From contig DASYPQ010000011.1 of the NCBI GenBank assembly GCA_036006425.1, positions 62,001 to 126,000 on the forward strand: a stretch of DNA of 64,000 nucleotides, given 5' to 3'. Numbering within the stretch: the stretch's first letter is position 1; each line of letters opens with the position of its first letter. Below the pieces are notes generated by a model. That model saw only the letters and a list, made by a program, of their open reading frames with translations. It had not been told where the DNA came from and did not search any database. This document shows positions 34,645-43,593 of the stretch, piece by piece. The DNA is from DASYPQ01 sp036006425. GTDB taxonomy: Bacteria > Planctomycetota > UBA1135 > GCA-002686595. The translations under genes and the position numbers were made by a program.

Positions 34645-35430
34645 ATGACCGAAGCTCGCGGGCCGATGCCGGTGATCTTCCTCGCGCACGGCTCTCCATT
34701 CCTGCTCGACGACGAGCGGTGGGTGGACGAGCTGCGCGCCTGGGCGCTCGCCCTGCCGCGGCCCCAGTCGATCCTGATGTTCTCCGCGCACTGGGAGCAG
34801 CGACCCGCGACGATCGGCGCGGAGCGCACCGTTCCGCTCGTCCGCGACTTCTACGGATTCCCGGAGAAGTACTACGAGGTCGAGTACCCCGCGCCGGGCG
34901 CTCCGAAGCTCGCGGCGCGCTTGCGCGCGCTCGTCGGACCGCGAGTCGCCCTCGTCGAGGAACCCGACCGCGGCCTCGACCACGGCGCCTACGTGCCGCT
35001 CGTCGCGATGTACCCGGATGCCGACGTGCCGGTGCTCCAGGTCTCGCTCCCTTCGCTCGAGCCTGCGGAGCTCCTCGAGCTCGGCCGCGCGCTCGCGCCG
35101 CTGCGCGACGAGGGCGTGCTCGTCGTCGGGAGCGGATTCCTCACGCACAACCTGCGCGCGGTCGACCCGAGCGAACGCGCGCCGACTCCCGCGTGGGCCT
35201 CCGAGTTCGACGCGTGGGCCGCCGACGTGATCGCGCGCCGTGACGTCGGGTCGCTCCTCGAGTACCGCGCCCGCGCGCCAGGCGTGCGGCAGGCGCTGCC
35301 CACGCACGAGCACTTCGTGCCGTTGATCGTCGCCGCCGGCGCCGCGGAGTCGGAGCCGAACGGCCCGCGCTTTCCGATCACGGGGTTCCACTGGAGCACG
35401 CTGACGAAGCGGTCCGTGCAGTTCGGCTGA
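34645..35430 (+). CDS. Class III extradiol ring-cleavage dioxygenase (LigB/DODA family)
   Basis: A 261-residue enzyme of the 4,5-DOPA-dioxygenase group (E. coli YgiD type), normal length from the start at 34645. The metal and catalytic His are present: H15 in 'LAHGSP', H49 in 'SAHWE', H113 in 'LDHGAYVPL', and H221/H223 in 'PTHEHFVPL'. Family members open catechol rings such as DOPA; the physiological substrate of bacterial members is often unknown. The ATG at 34609 is possible but falls at a predicted -10. The next gene begins five bases later. Confidence 0.88.
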   Translation: MTEARGPMPVIFLAHGSPFLLDDERWVDELRAWALALPRPQSILMFSAHWEQRPATIGAERTVPLVRDFYGFPEKYYEVEYPAPGAPKLAARLRALVGPRVALVEEPDRGLDHGAYVPLVAMYPDADVPVLQVSLPSLEPAELLELGRALAPLRDEGVLVVGSGFLTHNLRAVDPSERAPTPAWASEFDAWAADVIARRDVGSLLEYRARAPGVRQALPTHEHFVPLIVAAGAAESEPNGPRFPITGFHWSTLTKRSVQFG

Positions 35431-35435
35431 CCACC

Positions 35436-37289
35436 GTGCGGCGCTTCCTCCTCTTCGTCTGCGCTTGCCCCGCGCTCGTCGCGTGCAGCCGCGAGAAGCC
35501 GCTCGCGCCGCCCGAGCTCGCCCGCGTCGACGTGACGCCGCCGTTCGGCGAGCTCGAGCGCCAGGATCCCGAGGCGAGCCTCCCGCGCTGGAAGCGCGAG
35601 CACGGGATCGTCCTTGGAGACCTGCGTTCGGCGCATCCGTTCAAGGCCGACGCGGAGCTCCTCCTCCCGGTGCCCCCAGCCGCGACCCGCGTCGCGACGG
35701 CGTTCGCCGCGCACCGGAAGTCCGGGACCGAACGCGCCGGCGACGTCGCGCTCACGATCGAGCTGCAGGAGTCCGGAACGTGGAGGCGCATCGGCGGCTG
35801 GAACGGGCCGCTCGCGCGCCTTCTCGACGCCTGGGCCGAGCTCGAGGTGCCGCTCGCGACGCGCGCGGGGTCCGCGTCGCGCGCGCGCGTCCGCGCGTCG
35901 CTCACTGGGGCGGCCGCGGACGCGATCGAGTTCCTCGTCGAGCCGCTGCGCGCGGTCGCGGACGCGGCGACCGGATCGCCCGCCGCGCATCCGAACGTGC
36001 TCATCCTCTCGATCGACACGCTGCGGGCGGACCATCTCTCCTCCTACGGCTACCGCCGCGCGACGTCGCCGCGCATCGACGCGCTCGCGCGCGAAGGCGT
36101 GCTGTTCGAGAAGGTCGTCGCCGCCGCGCCGTGGACGCTGCCGAGCTACGGCTCCCTCTTCACGGGATGCACGCCCGCCGTCCACCGCGCGGGCGTGAAC
36201 ACGGCGCACGAGGAGCGATTCGGTCGCGACGAGGACACGCGCGAGGACGGTCTCGAGATCCTGCGCGCGGACCTCCCGACGCTCGCCGAGGCGTTCCGCG
36301 CCGCGGGCTGGGCGACCGCGGGATTCCAGGCGAACTCCTTCCTGCGGGCGAAGAACGGCATCGATCGAGGATTCGATCGGTGGGTCTTCTACCAGTACCA
36401 CGCGCCCGTCGGCATCGAGCTCGCCCTCGAATGGATCGGGAAGCACGCGAGCGGCCCGTGGTTCTGCTTCCTCCACGTCATGGACGTGCACCAGCCCTAC
36501 GTGCCGCCGGCGCCGTACGACCGCAAGTTCTCCCAGCGATCGTTCCGCGACCTCGCCGACTATCCGCCGCCGATCGACGATCTCCGCGCGCGACGTCCGG
36601 ACGACGCGACGGTGCAACTCCTCGTCGACCAGTACGACGGCGCGATCGCCTACACCGACGATCAGGTCGGGCAGATGCTCGACCGATTGAAGGAGAAGGG
36701 GCTGCTCGACGACACGCTCGTCGTCGTGCATTCGGACCACGGCGAGGAGTTCTGGGAGCACGGCGGCTACGAGCACGGGCACTCGGAGTACACGGAAGTC
36801 CTCGACGTGCCTCTGATCTTGCGCCTGCCGCGTCTCCTGCCCGCGAACCGGCGGGTCGCGTCGCGCGTGCGCCTCCTCGACCTCATGCCGACGTTCCTCG
36901 ACGTGCTCGGCGTCGCACCGGTGAGCGGGATCGAGGGACGGAGTCTCGTTCCGCTCATCGGCGGCAAGCCGGAGCCGCCGCGCGAGTGCATCTCCGAGGC
37001 GACGCTCCACGGCCTGCGCGAGATCAAGGCGCTGACGATCCTCGACGAGAGCCTGATCCTGAGCGGCGGAGGCTCGGGAAAGCTGTTCGACCTCGCGAAG
37101 GACCCCGGTGAGCTCGCGGATCTCGCCGCGGACAAGAGCTCGCGCGCGCGGGATCTCGAGGAACGGCTCCGCCGCCGCCACGACGTGATCCTCCAGTCCG
37201 CGGTGCGCGCGCGCGCGATGCAGCTCACGGACGCGGAGCGCAAGCGACTGCGCGAGCTCGGCTACACGGACGTCGACGAGCCGCGCTGA
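35436..37289 (+). CDS. Sulfatase-like (alkaline-phosphatase superfamily) lipoprotein without the formylglycine Cys
   Basis: A 617-residue exported lipoprotein (signal ending LVAC). Residues 1-185 are a poorly recognised beta-rich domain. From ~187, 'PNVLILSIDTLRADHLSSYG' is the sulfatase metal-site start, and 'VVVHSDHGEEFWEHGGYEHG' (~430) supplies the distal Asp/His. At the nucleophile, 'APWTLPSYGSLFTG' has Thr where type I sulfatases have Cys or Ser that becomes formylglycine, and Tyr where they have Arg. So true sulfatase activity is doubtful. Thr is the nucleophile in phosphoethanolamine transferases of the same superfamily, so a phospho- or other transferase is possible. It follows the dioxygenase by five bases. 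Confidence 0.8.
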   Translation: MRRFLLFVCACPALVACSREKPLAPPELARVDVTPPFGELERQDPEASLPRWKREHGIVLGDLRSAHPFKADAELLLPVPPAATRVATAFAAHRKSGTERAGDVALTIELQESGTWRRIGGWNGPLARLLDAWAELEVPLATRAGSASRARVRASLTGAAADAIEFLVEPLRAVADAATGSPAAHPNVLILSIDTLRADHLSSYGYRRATSPRIDALAREGVLFEKVVAAAPWTLPSYGSLFTGCTPAVHRAGVNTAHEERFGRDEDTREDGLEILRADLPTLAEAFRAAGWATAGFQANSFLRAKNGIDRGFDRWVFYQYHAPVGIELALEWIGKHASGPWFCFLHVMDVHQPYVPPAPYDRKFSQRSFRDLADYPPPIDDLRARRPDDATVQLLVDQYDGAIAYTDDQVGQMLDRLKEKGLLDDTLVVVHSDHGEEFWEHGGYEHGHSEYTEVLDVPLILRLPRLLPANRRVASRVRLLDLMPTFLDVLGVAPVSGIEGRSLVPLIGGKPEPPRECISEATLHGLREIKALTILDESLILSGGGSGKLFDLAKDPGELADLAADKSSRARDLEERLRRRHDVILQSAVRARAMQLTDAERKRLRELGYTDVDEPR

Positions 37290-37293
37290 GCGC

Positions 37294-38718
37294 TCAGTGC
37301 GCCGCCGTCATCGCCTTGCGGATCGCCGCGAGCGGGGCCGCGTCGTCGAACGAGACGCCGCGGCCTTTGCGCGCGACGCCGAGGCGCTTCCAGAACGCCG
37401 GGAGATCGACGTCGACGGCCGCATCCTTCATCCGATCGTGCGTCTCGCGGAGCACCGGCACTCCAGTCGCCGCGTCGCCGACCTCGAGGACGCGCTCGAT
37501 CGTCCAGTGACTCGCGATATTCCCTCCCGCGGCCAGGATCCCGCGGAGAGCGTCGCGCAACGACTTCGTTCCCTGCGTGCGCTCGCGGATCTCGACGTCC
37601 GCGAGCAGGCAGAACAGCGCGCCGCCCCAGTAGGTGCGTCCCCAGCTGCGCGTGCCGTCGAGCCCGCCGTCGCCCGCGGCCGGAAGTCCGTTCGGCATCT
37701 CGCGCACCCATTCGGACCAGACGCGCTCGACCGGAAGGAGTCCGGCCTGCCCTCGCGCGAGCGGCTCGACGTAGGTCGCGAGTCCCTCCTCGAGCCAGTG
37801 GTACGGCGCCGCGAGCTCGGGGAGCGCCGTGTGCGTCATCTCGTGCACGAGCACCCAGTCCGCAGCGAACACCGCGCTCGTCGCCTCGGCGCCGACGTCG
37901 ATCGCGATCGAGGCTCCGCCGTTTCCCATCGTCATCCCCGAGCCGATGCGACCGCCCTGACGCGGCCGGACGATCACGAGGAGTTGCTCCGTGGGCCGAC
38001 GTCCGTAGAAGCCGGCGACGGTGCGCGCCGAAGTGCGGATCCAGTCGAGCACCTCGTCCTCGTGCTGCAGCGTCCCGGGCAGGATCGCGGCCACGAGCCC
38101 GCTCTCGAGCTCGTGGACGCGCAGCGCTCCGAACGCGGAGTAGGGGAGGCGCTCCATCGCCGCCGCGCGCACTTCGTAGACGTCGCGCGCGCCGGCCGCC
38201 GGGGACACGCCGGTCACGAACGACTCGCCGGCCGCACTCGTGACGTGGAAACGGAACCGGGCATCGGGCGCTTCGCCTTCCGGGCGCAGCAACCACGTCG
38301 AAGGCGGCGACTCGACCGCGTCGCCGTCGAGACGCGCGGTGCCGACGTCGTCGTTCGCTGCCGCGGCTTCCGCGAGCAGGAAGCGGTAGCGGACCCGTCG
38401 CTCCGTTTCGGACCTCGGAATCGTCCAGGTCCCCTCGTGCGGAGCGATCGCCTTCCACGCGCCCGCGTGCTCGGCTTCCACGTCGCGGACGTGATCGCGT
38501 CCGCTCGCGTCGAGGGTGAGATCGGTGCCCGGCCCCGGCGCGAACGATGCCTGCACGGTGAGCTCCCGCGCCTGGGCGCCCGCGGCGATCTCGTACGTCC
38601 CGGCGATCGCCTGCCCGTCGGAGGTGACGGACGGCGGGCATGCATCGGAATGCGCGGGCGACGGCGAGCACGCCAGCGCGAAGCCGAGCGGGATCGCGAT
38701 CGCCGCGCGCGCGCTCAC
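37294..38718 (-). CDS. HExxH zinc metallopeptidase-like lipoprotein (peptidase MA type)
   Basis: A 474-residue exported lipoprotein (signal ending ALAC, GTG start coupled to the upstream gene by GTGA). After an N-terminal beta-rich region, 'VLVHEMTHTALPELAA' (~288-303) holds the zinc-binding HExxH and, 12 residues on, 'WLEEGLATYVEPLARG' gives the third ligand Glu. This is a complete gluzincin site of the kind that has decayed in the two paralogs at 6115-11654. Substrate unknown. The gene ends five bases from the convergent sulfatase-like gene. Confidence 0.8.
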   Translation of the reverse strand: MSARAAIAIPLGFALACSPSPAHSDACPPSVTSDGQAIAGTYEIAAGAQARELTVQASFAPGPGTDLTLDASGRDHVRDVEAEHAGAWKAIAPHEGTWTIPRSETERRVRYRFLLAEAAAANDDVGTARLDGDAVESPPSTWLLRPEGEAPDARFRFHVTSAAGESFVTGVSPAAGARDVYEVRAAAMERLPYSAFGALRVHELESGLVAAILPGTLQHEDEVLDWIRTSARTVAGFYGRRPTEQLLVIVRPRQGGRIGSGMTMGNGGASIAIDVGAEATSAVFAADWVLVHEMTHTALPELAAPYHWLEEGLATYVEPLARGQAGLLPVERVWSEWVREMPNGLPAAGDGGLDGTRSWGRTYWGGALFCLLADVEIRERTQGTKSLRDALRGILAAGGNIASHWTIERVLEVGDAATGVPVLRETHDRMKDAAVDVDLPAFWKRLGVARKGRGVSFDDAAPLAAIRKAMTAAH

Positions 38719-39875
38719 TCGCCGCGGAACAGCTTCAGACGGGCCTTGTAGTCCGCGTTCTTGGGGTCGAGCTCGACCGCCTTCTGGGCTTCGTCGATCG
38801 CCTGGGGACGCTGTCCGGCGAGGTAGAAAGCGCGCGCGCGCAGGTCGTGCGCCATGGGATCCTTGTCGAACGCCTCCAGCATGCGCGTGGTCAGGGTCGT
38901 CAAGAACTGCTTGTCTTCCGGGCTGAGCTCGTCCCGCTCGTTCCAGAAGAGCTCGGAGTTCGACGCGCACCAATCGTGGTAGAACTCGGGATCCTGCTGC
39001 GGAACGCCGCGCAGGGAGAGCGCGATGCACTTCCGGCGCGTCGCGCGGTGCTCCTTCGCGTCCGCGAACATCCCCTTGGACGCCGACTGGTTCGCGAGGT
39101 ACGCGTGCGTGTTCGCGAGGCGCATCCAGCCGTCCCAGAGCAGCTCCGGATCGGACTCGAGCTCGATGAACGTCTTGAGCTCCTCGACCTTGTGCATGTG
39201 GAGCGTGCCGGTCTGCGCCCAGTACCGCTCGATCTCCTCCGTGATTCGATCGTAGTTGAAGTGGTGCGACGCGCGCGAAGTTCCCTGCGGGTCGAGCTTG
39301 ATGATCGCCGCCTTCTGCTCGCTCGATGCCGTGATGTCGCCGAGCTCCTTGAGTCGGCGGTAGAGCTCGAATCGCGCGTCGACATCGTCACCCTTGGCCG
39401 CCACCTTGCGCCGCAGCTCGTTGACGGTGCCGAGGTCCAGCTTGATCCGGGTCACTTCGCTCACGAACGTGGCGAGGTCGTGGTAGTCGAGCCGGTCGCG
39501 CACCGTCCCGTCGGAGTTGACCCAGACGACGACCGGCGCGTACTGCACGCCGTAGCGCATGGCGATCGGAGTCAGGCTTTGGTCGACCTGCAGGCAGATG
39601 ACGTCCTTGAGCAGCTCCGCGACGCGATCGTCGGTGAACGCTTCCTTCGACATGTCCACGCTGCGCGGGGTGGAGGCCGAGTGGAAGAACAGCATCACGA
39701 GCTTGTTCCCTGCTTTCGCGTCCTTGAGCACCGCGTCGAGGTCCTTCGCGGACCACGCGATCTTCCCGGCGGGTGCGGGAGCGGGTGCCGGCGTCGGCGC
39801 GGGAGCGGGAGCGGGAGCCGGCGTCGGGTTCTGGAAGCCGAGGAAAAGGGCGAAGGCGAGGAGGGAGTGGATCAT
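38715..39875 (-). CDS. Secreted thioredoxin-fold protein lacking CxxC, with TPR-like C-terminus
   Basis: A 386-residue exported protein. The signal peptide is followed by a 22-residue Pro-Ala run (PTPAPAPAPAPTPAPAPAPA) that would act as a stiff linker. Residues ~38-140 resemble a thioredoxin-like domain ('KLVMLFFHSASTPRSVDMSK', 'GVQYAPVVVWVNSDG'), but the CxxC is replaced by S-x-x-P, so disulfide exchange is excluded; a cis-Pro-like 'YAP' remains. Residues ~170-386 are helical, ending in one clear TPR ('FYLAGQRPQAIDEAQKAVEL'). Function unknown. It is coupled to the peptidase-like gene downstream by GTGA. Confidence 0.78.
   Translation of the reverse strand: MIHSLLAFALFLGFQNPTPAPAPAPAPTPAPAPAPAGKIAWSAKDLDAVLKDAKAGNKLVMLFFHSASTPRSVDMSKEAFTDDRVAELLKDVICLQVDQSLTPIAMRYGVQYAPVVVWVNSDGTVRDRLDYHDLATFVSEVTRIKLDLGTVNELRRKVAAKGDDVDARFELYRRLKELGDITASSEQKAAIIKLDPQGTSRASHHFNYDRITEEIERYWAQTGTLHMHKVEELKTFIELESDPELLWDGWMRLANTHAYLANQSASKGMFADAKEHRATRRKCIALSLRGVPQQDPEFYHDWCASNSELFWNERDELSPEDKQFLTTLTTRMLEAFDKDPMAHDLRARAFYLAGQRPQAIDEAQKAVELDPKNADYKARLKLFRGE
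39776..39832 (-). repeat. Pro-Ala codon repeat (imperfect 6-base units)
   Basis: Imperfect repetition of GCGGGA/GCGGGT-type units on the plus strand encodes alternating Pro-Ala in the thioredoxin-like protein. It is an in-frame coding repeat, prone to length change by slippage. Confidence 0.8.
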
Positions 39876-39949
39876 CGGGCAGGTTGGCTCCGTGGAGGTC
39901 GCCCAACAGAGTAACCTCCGTCCGGAGATTCCGGAGAGGCCCCCGGAAA

Positions 39950-40501
39950 CTAGCCCGTCACGGCGCGCGGCGCGCGATCGTCGCCTGCCTCGGCCGCGCT
40001 GGACGCCCCGGAGGCCTCCGTGCCGGGGGCCGGGAGCGCGGAGGTGATCGCATCCAAGTCGCTCGCGCGGAGCCCGAACGAAGCGACGGACGAGCGTGTG
40101 CGCAGCGGTCGCGTGACGTCGTTCAGGAGATCGCACATCTCGTGCAACTCGTCGCCCTTGCGGAGGGTGCACGGCTCGATCTGCTTGCCTTCGCGCATGT
40201 TCCGCAGGAACTGCTCGAAGCGGTACAGAGGTCCGGCGATGCGGTACGTGGCGACGATCCCGACGCCGAGGGTGAGCGGTCCGAGCACGGCGAACGTGAG
40301 CAGGAGGTTCGTCCTCACGAATTCCGGGAGCTCGGAGAGCAGGAGGTTCCCGTCCGTCGGCATCCGCGCCGCGAGACGCGTCAGCATGTACGTGATGAGG
40401 ATCGCCTCGGCCTGCACCGCGAGCGCCGCCGTGCACAGGAAGACTGCGACGAGCCTCAGCTGAAGGCCCGGATTGATCAGCTTCTTCTTCCTGAATCTCA
40501 T
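39950..40501 (-). CDS. Two-helix membrane protein with HAMP-like segment
   Basis: A 183-residue inner-membrane protein. The basic N-terminus 'MRFRKKKLINPGLQLRL' leads into helix 1 (~17-40), a short periplasmic loop, helix 2 (~65-88), and a HAMP-like 'YRIAGPLYRFEQFLRNMREG' with the Pro and Glu typical of HAMP heptads. The 'KKKxINPxLQ' start is one I know from many uncharacterised planctomycete and deltaproteobacterial proteins. There is no kinase or methyl-accepting domain; the tail from ~140 is disordered and Ala/Ser-rich. It may be a stand-alone signalling adaptor. Confidence 0.75.
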   Translation of the reverse strand: MRFRKKKLINPGLQLRLVAVFLCTAALAVQAEAILITYMLTRLAARMPTDGNLLLSELPEFVRTNLLLTFAVLGPLTLGVGIVATYRIAGPLYRFEQFLRNMREGKQIEPCTLRKGDELHEMCDLLNDVTRPLRTRSSVASFGLRASDLDAITSALPAPGTEASGASSAAEAGDDRAPRAVTG

Positions 40502-40599
40502 CAGCTTCCCTGGCGAGGACCTCTGGGGACTCGACCGGGTCGTTATCGGACCCCGGTCCAGTCTTCTTGAGATCGATCCCGCGCTGGGAGGCTGGAGAA

Positions 40600-40624
40600 G
40601 GCCCCCGCCGCGCCGGCAGGGGCC
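40600..40624 (-). terminator. Strong GC hairpin downstream of the S53 peptidase gene
   Basis: An 11-pair stem with one mismatch (GGCCCCCGCCG against CGGCAGGGGCC) and a three-base loop, 61 bases after the peptidase stop on the minus strand. There is no T-run, so termination would need a factor or be partial. A second small hairpin (40632-40647, CGCCTG/CAGGCG) lies between it and the gene. Confidence 0.45.
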
Positions 40625-40685
40625 CTACGATCGCCTGATTTCAGGCGGCTGATTCCCTGCGCACGCGCGGCGCCGGGCCGGGCGC

Positions 40686-42911
40686 TCAGGGCCAGGTGAT
40701 GATGTACCCGTTCGAGACGTTGAACGTCCCGTTCGGGCAGAAGCCCACGTTCGGATCCCGGTAATAGACCTGGTAGTAGCGGACTCCGCCGGCGGGGATC
40801 GTGTCACCCAACGCGGCCGAACGCGCGCGCACGTGCGGGTCGGCGCCCACCGGCGCGGTGACGACGCCGCCGACCGCGCTCTTCGTGTAGAGGCGCTTGA
40901 GCGTGCCGTTGACGCAGCGGACGCCGTCGCCGAAGACGAGGCCCGTCGCCACGTTCGACGTGCCCTGCAGGACGATGCTCAACGCGCTCGGGAGCTCGCC
41001 GCTCGACGAGAACACGACGTTGTCGGGATTCGCCGTTCCCGTCGCGGTCAGGATCGCGCCGTTCGCATCGGCGGAGTTCGCGCAGCCGTGGCCGAGCGCG
41101 CCGAAGTTGAAGCACGGGCAGAACGTCGTGACGAACGGATCGCCCGAGTCGCCCGCGCAGTACGCCGTCCCAGGGCCGCATCCGCCGGTGAGGCACGCGG
41201 CGACCGCGGCGAACGATCCGCAGTCCATCGGGCCCCATCCGGTGACCGAATCCCATCCGGCGTGACAGGTCGACGCGCTGCCGTCCGGCAGCGTGCCGTT
41301 CGATCCGCTCGTGATGTCGTGCCAGATGTCGGGGCGCCCGTTCATGCTGTAGAAGAGGTCCTGGATGCGCCCGAAGCGGCGCTTGCCGGCTCCGTTCGGC
41401 GGGAGTCCGCCGAGGCTGATGATGTCCTGCTCGATGATGGCTAGACATCCCGCGAAGATCGGCGACGCGAAGCTCGTCCCGATGTAGCCGCCTTGGAGTC
41501 CGCCGCCCGTGTAGAACTGGTACGCGCCCGTGCCGCTCCCGGCCGCGTGGAATCCGACGTCGGGGACCAGGCGGTGGTTGTTGAGGGCGTTGACGGGCGG
41601 GACGCCGGTGCCCACCTGCCACGTCGGACGGACGTTGAACGGGTTCGTGTGGTTGCTCCAGCCGCCTCCGCTGCCGCCCCAACCGACCTCGGAGATGCGC
41701 GCGCCGTTCGTGTTGTTGACGTTCGCGATCGTGCCGCCGACGGAGAGGACTTCGGGCTCGTAGTCCGGGTAGCTGTAGGGCTCGATGATCGTGCCGTTGT
41801 CGCCGCTCGCGGCCATGTACGTGATGCCTTGCGCGGTCATCGACAGGTGCGAGTTGTGGGCCGAGGTCGCGATGCTCGCGCTGATGTTCCATCCCCAGCT
41901 CTCCGAGATCACGTCGGCGAGGTTGTCGTTGACTTCCTGCGCCAGGACGGCGGTCAGGTTCCCGTTCTGAGTGCCGTCGTAGATCTTGATGTCCGCGAGC
42001 GGCGCCATCCCGAGCTCCATCTGGATGTCGAGGTCGCCTTCGCCGCCGGCCGGGCCCGCGCCCGCGCCGCCGCCGCCGCAGGGAATGCGGACGATGTTCG
42101 ATCCCGCTCCGCCGGGAGGCAGCGGCAGCGCGAAGTGGTTGATGTAGTTGATGTAGTCCGTCGCGCGGTAGCCGTCCCAGTTCGAGATCGCGACCCCGCG
42201 ACCGGAACCGGTGAACCCGCCCGTGAACATCCCGACGGTGTTGTAGAGGCCGCGCGTCAGCGCCGGCGTCAGCAGCGTCGTCCGGGGCTGCGGGCGCGTG
42301 TAGGTCTCGAGGCCGCTGACGTCGATGACGTAGGGCGCGAGGTGCACCGGGAGCTGGACCTCGGTCGAGAACGCGATGAAGCGGGAGGGCTCGACGTTGT
42401 CCTGCGGGACGATCGTGTACTCGCGGATCGTCGTATGGAACGCCGTCTCGGCCTGGGCGACGGTCGCGAACGCCTGGATCGTCGTGCGGTTCTTCGAGAC
42501 CATCGTGATCTCGAAGCCGTTCGCGGCGAGGTAGGCGGCGACCTCGTTCACCGTGGCGGTCGGGAGGCCGAAGCGCTCGCCGACCTCGTCCGGCGTGATG
42601 AAGTTGCGGTAGGTCGGCGAGTTCGGGTTGCTGACCGCGTCGGCGAACGCCTGGAGCGCTTCCGGTTGCGCGAACGGCATGCTCACGCACAGGCTCAGAC
42701 GCGTCTCGGGATCGGCCGCGCCGACGTCCGTCGCGCGCGCGAACGCCGGGACGAAGTCCATGCCGATGCCGACGGTCTCGCCGCGGGGCTGGATCGACTG
42801 CTTCGAGGAGGACGTGCCGCCCTCGGAGGAGGAGGGCACCGGAGCTGCCGCGACGGCGAGCAGCGACGAGAGCACGAGAAGGCCTGAAGTCGACCGGGAG
42901 TGAAAGTGCAT
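40686..42911 (-). CDS. Secreted S53 (sedolisin/kumamolisin-like) serine-carboxyl peptidase with planctomycete C-terminal domain
   Basis: A 741-residue exported protease, pro-form. The activation domain (~60-200) has the fold of pro-kumamolisin ('FGLPTATVNEVAAYLAANGF'). In the catalytic domain the Glu/Asp pair is in 'GEGDLDIQMELG' (~292-297), the oxyanion Asp is in 'AASGDNGT', and the nucleophile is in 'IGTSFASP' (~478). All four key residues are present, so activity is expected, probably at acidic pH. The last ~165 residues are the Cys-rich C-terminal domain ('CPCFNFGALGHGCANS', 'FGDGVRCVNGTLKRL', 'YYQVYYRDP'). A ribosome site GAGG and a likely promoter lie upstream. Confidence 0.92.
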   Translation of the reverse strand: MHFHSRSTSGLLVLSSLLAVAAAPVPSSSEGGTSSSKQSIQPRGETVGIGMDFVPAFARATDVGAADPETRLSLCVSMPFAQPEALQAFADAVSNPNSPTYRNFITPDEVGERFGLPTATVNEVAAYLAANGFEITMVSKNRTTIQAFATVAQAETAFHTTIREYTIVPQDNVEPSRFIAFSTEVQLPVHLAPYVIDVSGLETYTRPQPRTTLLTPALTRGLYNTVGMFTGGFTGSGRGVAISNWDGYRATDYINYINHFALPLPPGGAGSNIVRIPCGGGGAGAGPAGGEGDLDIQMELGMAPLADIKIYDGTQNGNLTAVLAQEVNDNLADVISESWGWNISASIATSAHNSHLSMTAQGITYMAASGDNGTIIEPYSYPDYEPEVLSVGGTIANVNNTNGARISEVGWGGSGGGWSNHTNPFNVRPTWQVGTGVPPVNALNNHRLVPDVGFHAAGSGTGAYQFYTGGGLQGGYIGTSFASPIFAGCLAIIEQDIISLGGLPPNGAGKRRFGRIQDLFYSMNGRPDIWHDITSGSNGTLPDGSASTCHAGWDSVTGWGPMDCGSFAAVAACLTGGCGPGTAYCAGDSGDPFVTTFCPCFNFGALGHGCANSADANGAILTATGTANPDNVVFSSSGELPSALSIVLQGTSNVATGLVFGDGVRCVNGTLKRLYTKSAVGGVVTAPVGADPHVRARSAALGDTIPAGGVRYYQVYYRDPNVGFCPNGTFNVSNGYIITWP

Positions 42912-42981
42912 GAGGAACCTCTATTCCATGGAGACGCCGAGACTTGACCGGGGTATCGAACGCGCGTCGGGAGAGGCGGCC

Positions 42982-43011
42982 ATGCTAATCTTACACGGCG
43001 AAAACGGTCAA
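42982..43011 (-). promoter_or_regulatory. Likely sigma-70-type promoter of the S53 peptidase gene
   Basis: On the minus strand TTGACC (43006-43011) and TAGCAT (42982-42987) are separated by 18 bases, matching five of six and four of six consensus positions. Transcription would start near 42975, giving a leader of about 64 bases. Confidence 0.55.
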
Positions 43012-43045
43012 TGCGGGCGGCGCGAGGAACCCCTCGAACGCCGTC

Positions 43046-43525
43046 TCAGGGGCGCCCGGCGACAGCCTGGGCCAGCGCCCGGCCGATCTCGAGCAGCCGA
43101 TCGATCTCTGCACGCGTGAAATCGCGCGCCTCGCGGGTTGCGACGCCGAGAGCTCCGATCGCCGCGTCACCGCGGAGCAGCGGGATCGCGACGGCGCCCT
43201 GCACCCCGGTCGCGCGCGCCCCCTGGCGGATGACGCCGCCGGCGTCGTCCGTCTGGAGGTTGCAGGTCGTCACGGGCTGCTTCGATTCGGCCGCGACGCC
43301 AGCCATCCCCTTGCCGAGCGGGATGAGCTGGATCTTCTCGATCACCGGCGGAGGGATCTGTCGCGCGACGACGAGGCGCAGCGTCACGCCGTCGGCGCGG
43401 AGGAGATGGACCGTCCCGCAGGTCGTCTCGGTCGCCGCGAGGATCGCGTCGAGCGCCTGCTCGATGCCGGCGTCCGTGGAGGGGGCCGCGCTCACGAGGC
43501 GTGCGATCAGCTGCGCGATCTCCAT
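43046..43525 (-). CDS. GAF-domain protein
   Basis: A 159-residue protein consisting of a single GAF domain: 'TTCGTVHLLRADGVTLRLVV', the middle 'LIPLGKGMAGVAAESKQPV', 'GVQGAVAIPLLRGDAAIGAL' and a final helix. Such stand-alone GAF proteins bind small ligands (cyclic nucleotides, haem or others) or act as methionine-(R)-sulfoxide reductases. The fRMsr Cys set (two adjacent Cys plus one) is not evident, so a sensory role is more likely. Divergent from the YfhO-like gene. Confidence 0.82.
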   Translation of the reverse strand: MEIAQLIARLVSAAPSTDAGIEQALDAILAATETTCGTVHLLRADGVTLRLVVARQIPPPVIEKIQLIPLGKGMAGVAAESKQPVTTCNLQTDDAGGVIRQGARATGVQGAVAIPLLRGDAAIGALGVATREARDFTRAEIDRLLEIGRALAQAVAGRP

Positions 43526-43593
43526 GCTCGGCCCTTCCGCTACACTCTAGCGCCGCCTCTTCCGGCCGGCACGCTTCCGGACGCTGGACTCGA

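Noticed and set aside
39776..39832. Short GC-rich repeats that could suggest a CRISPR or a minisatellite
   Set aside because: The units are six bases with no spacers and encode a Pro-Ala linker in frame.
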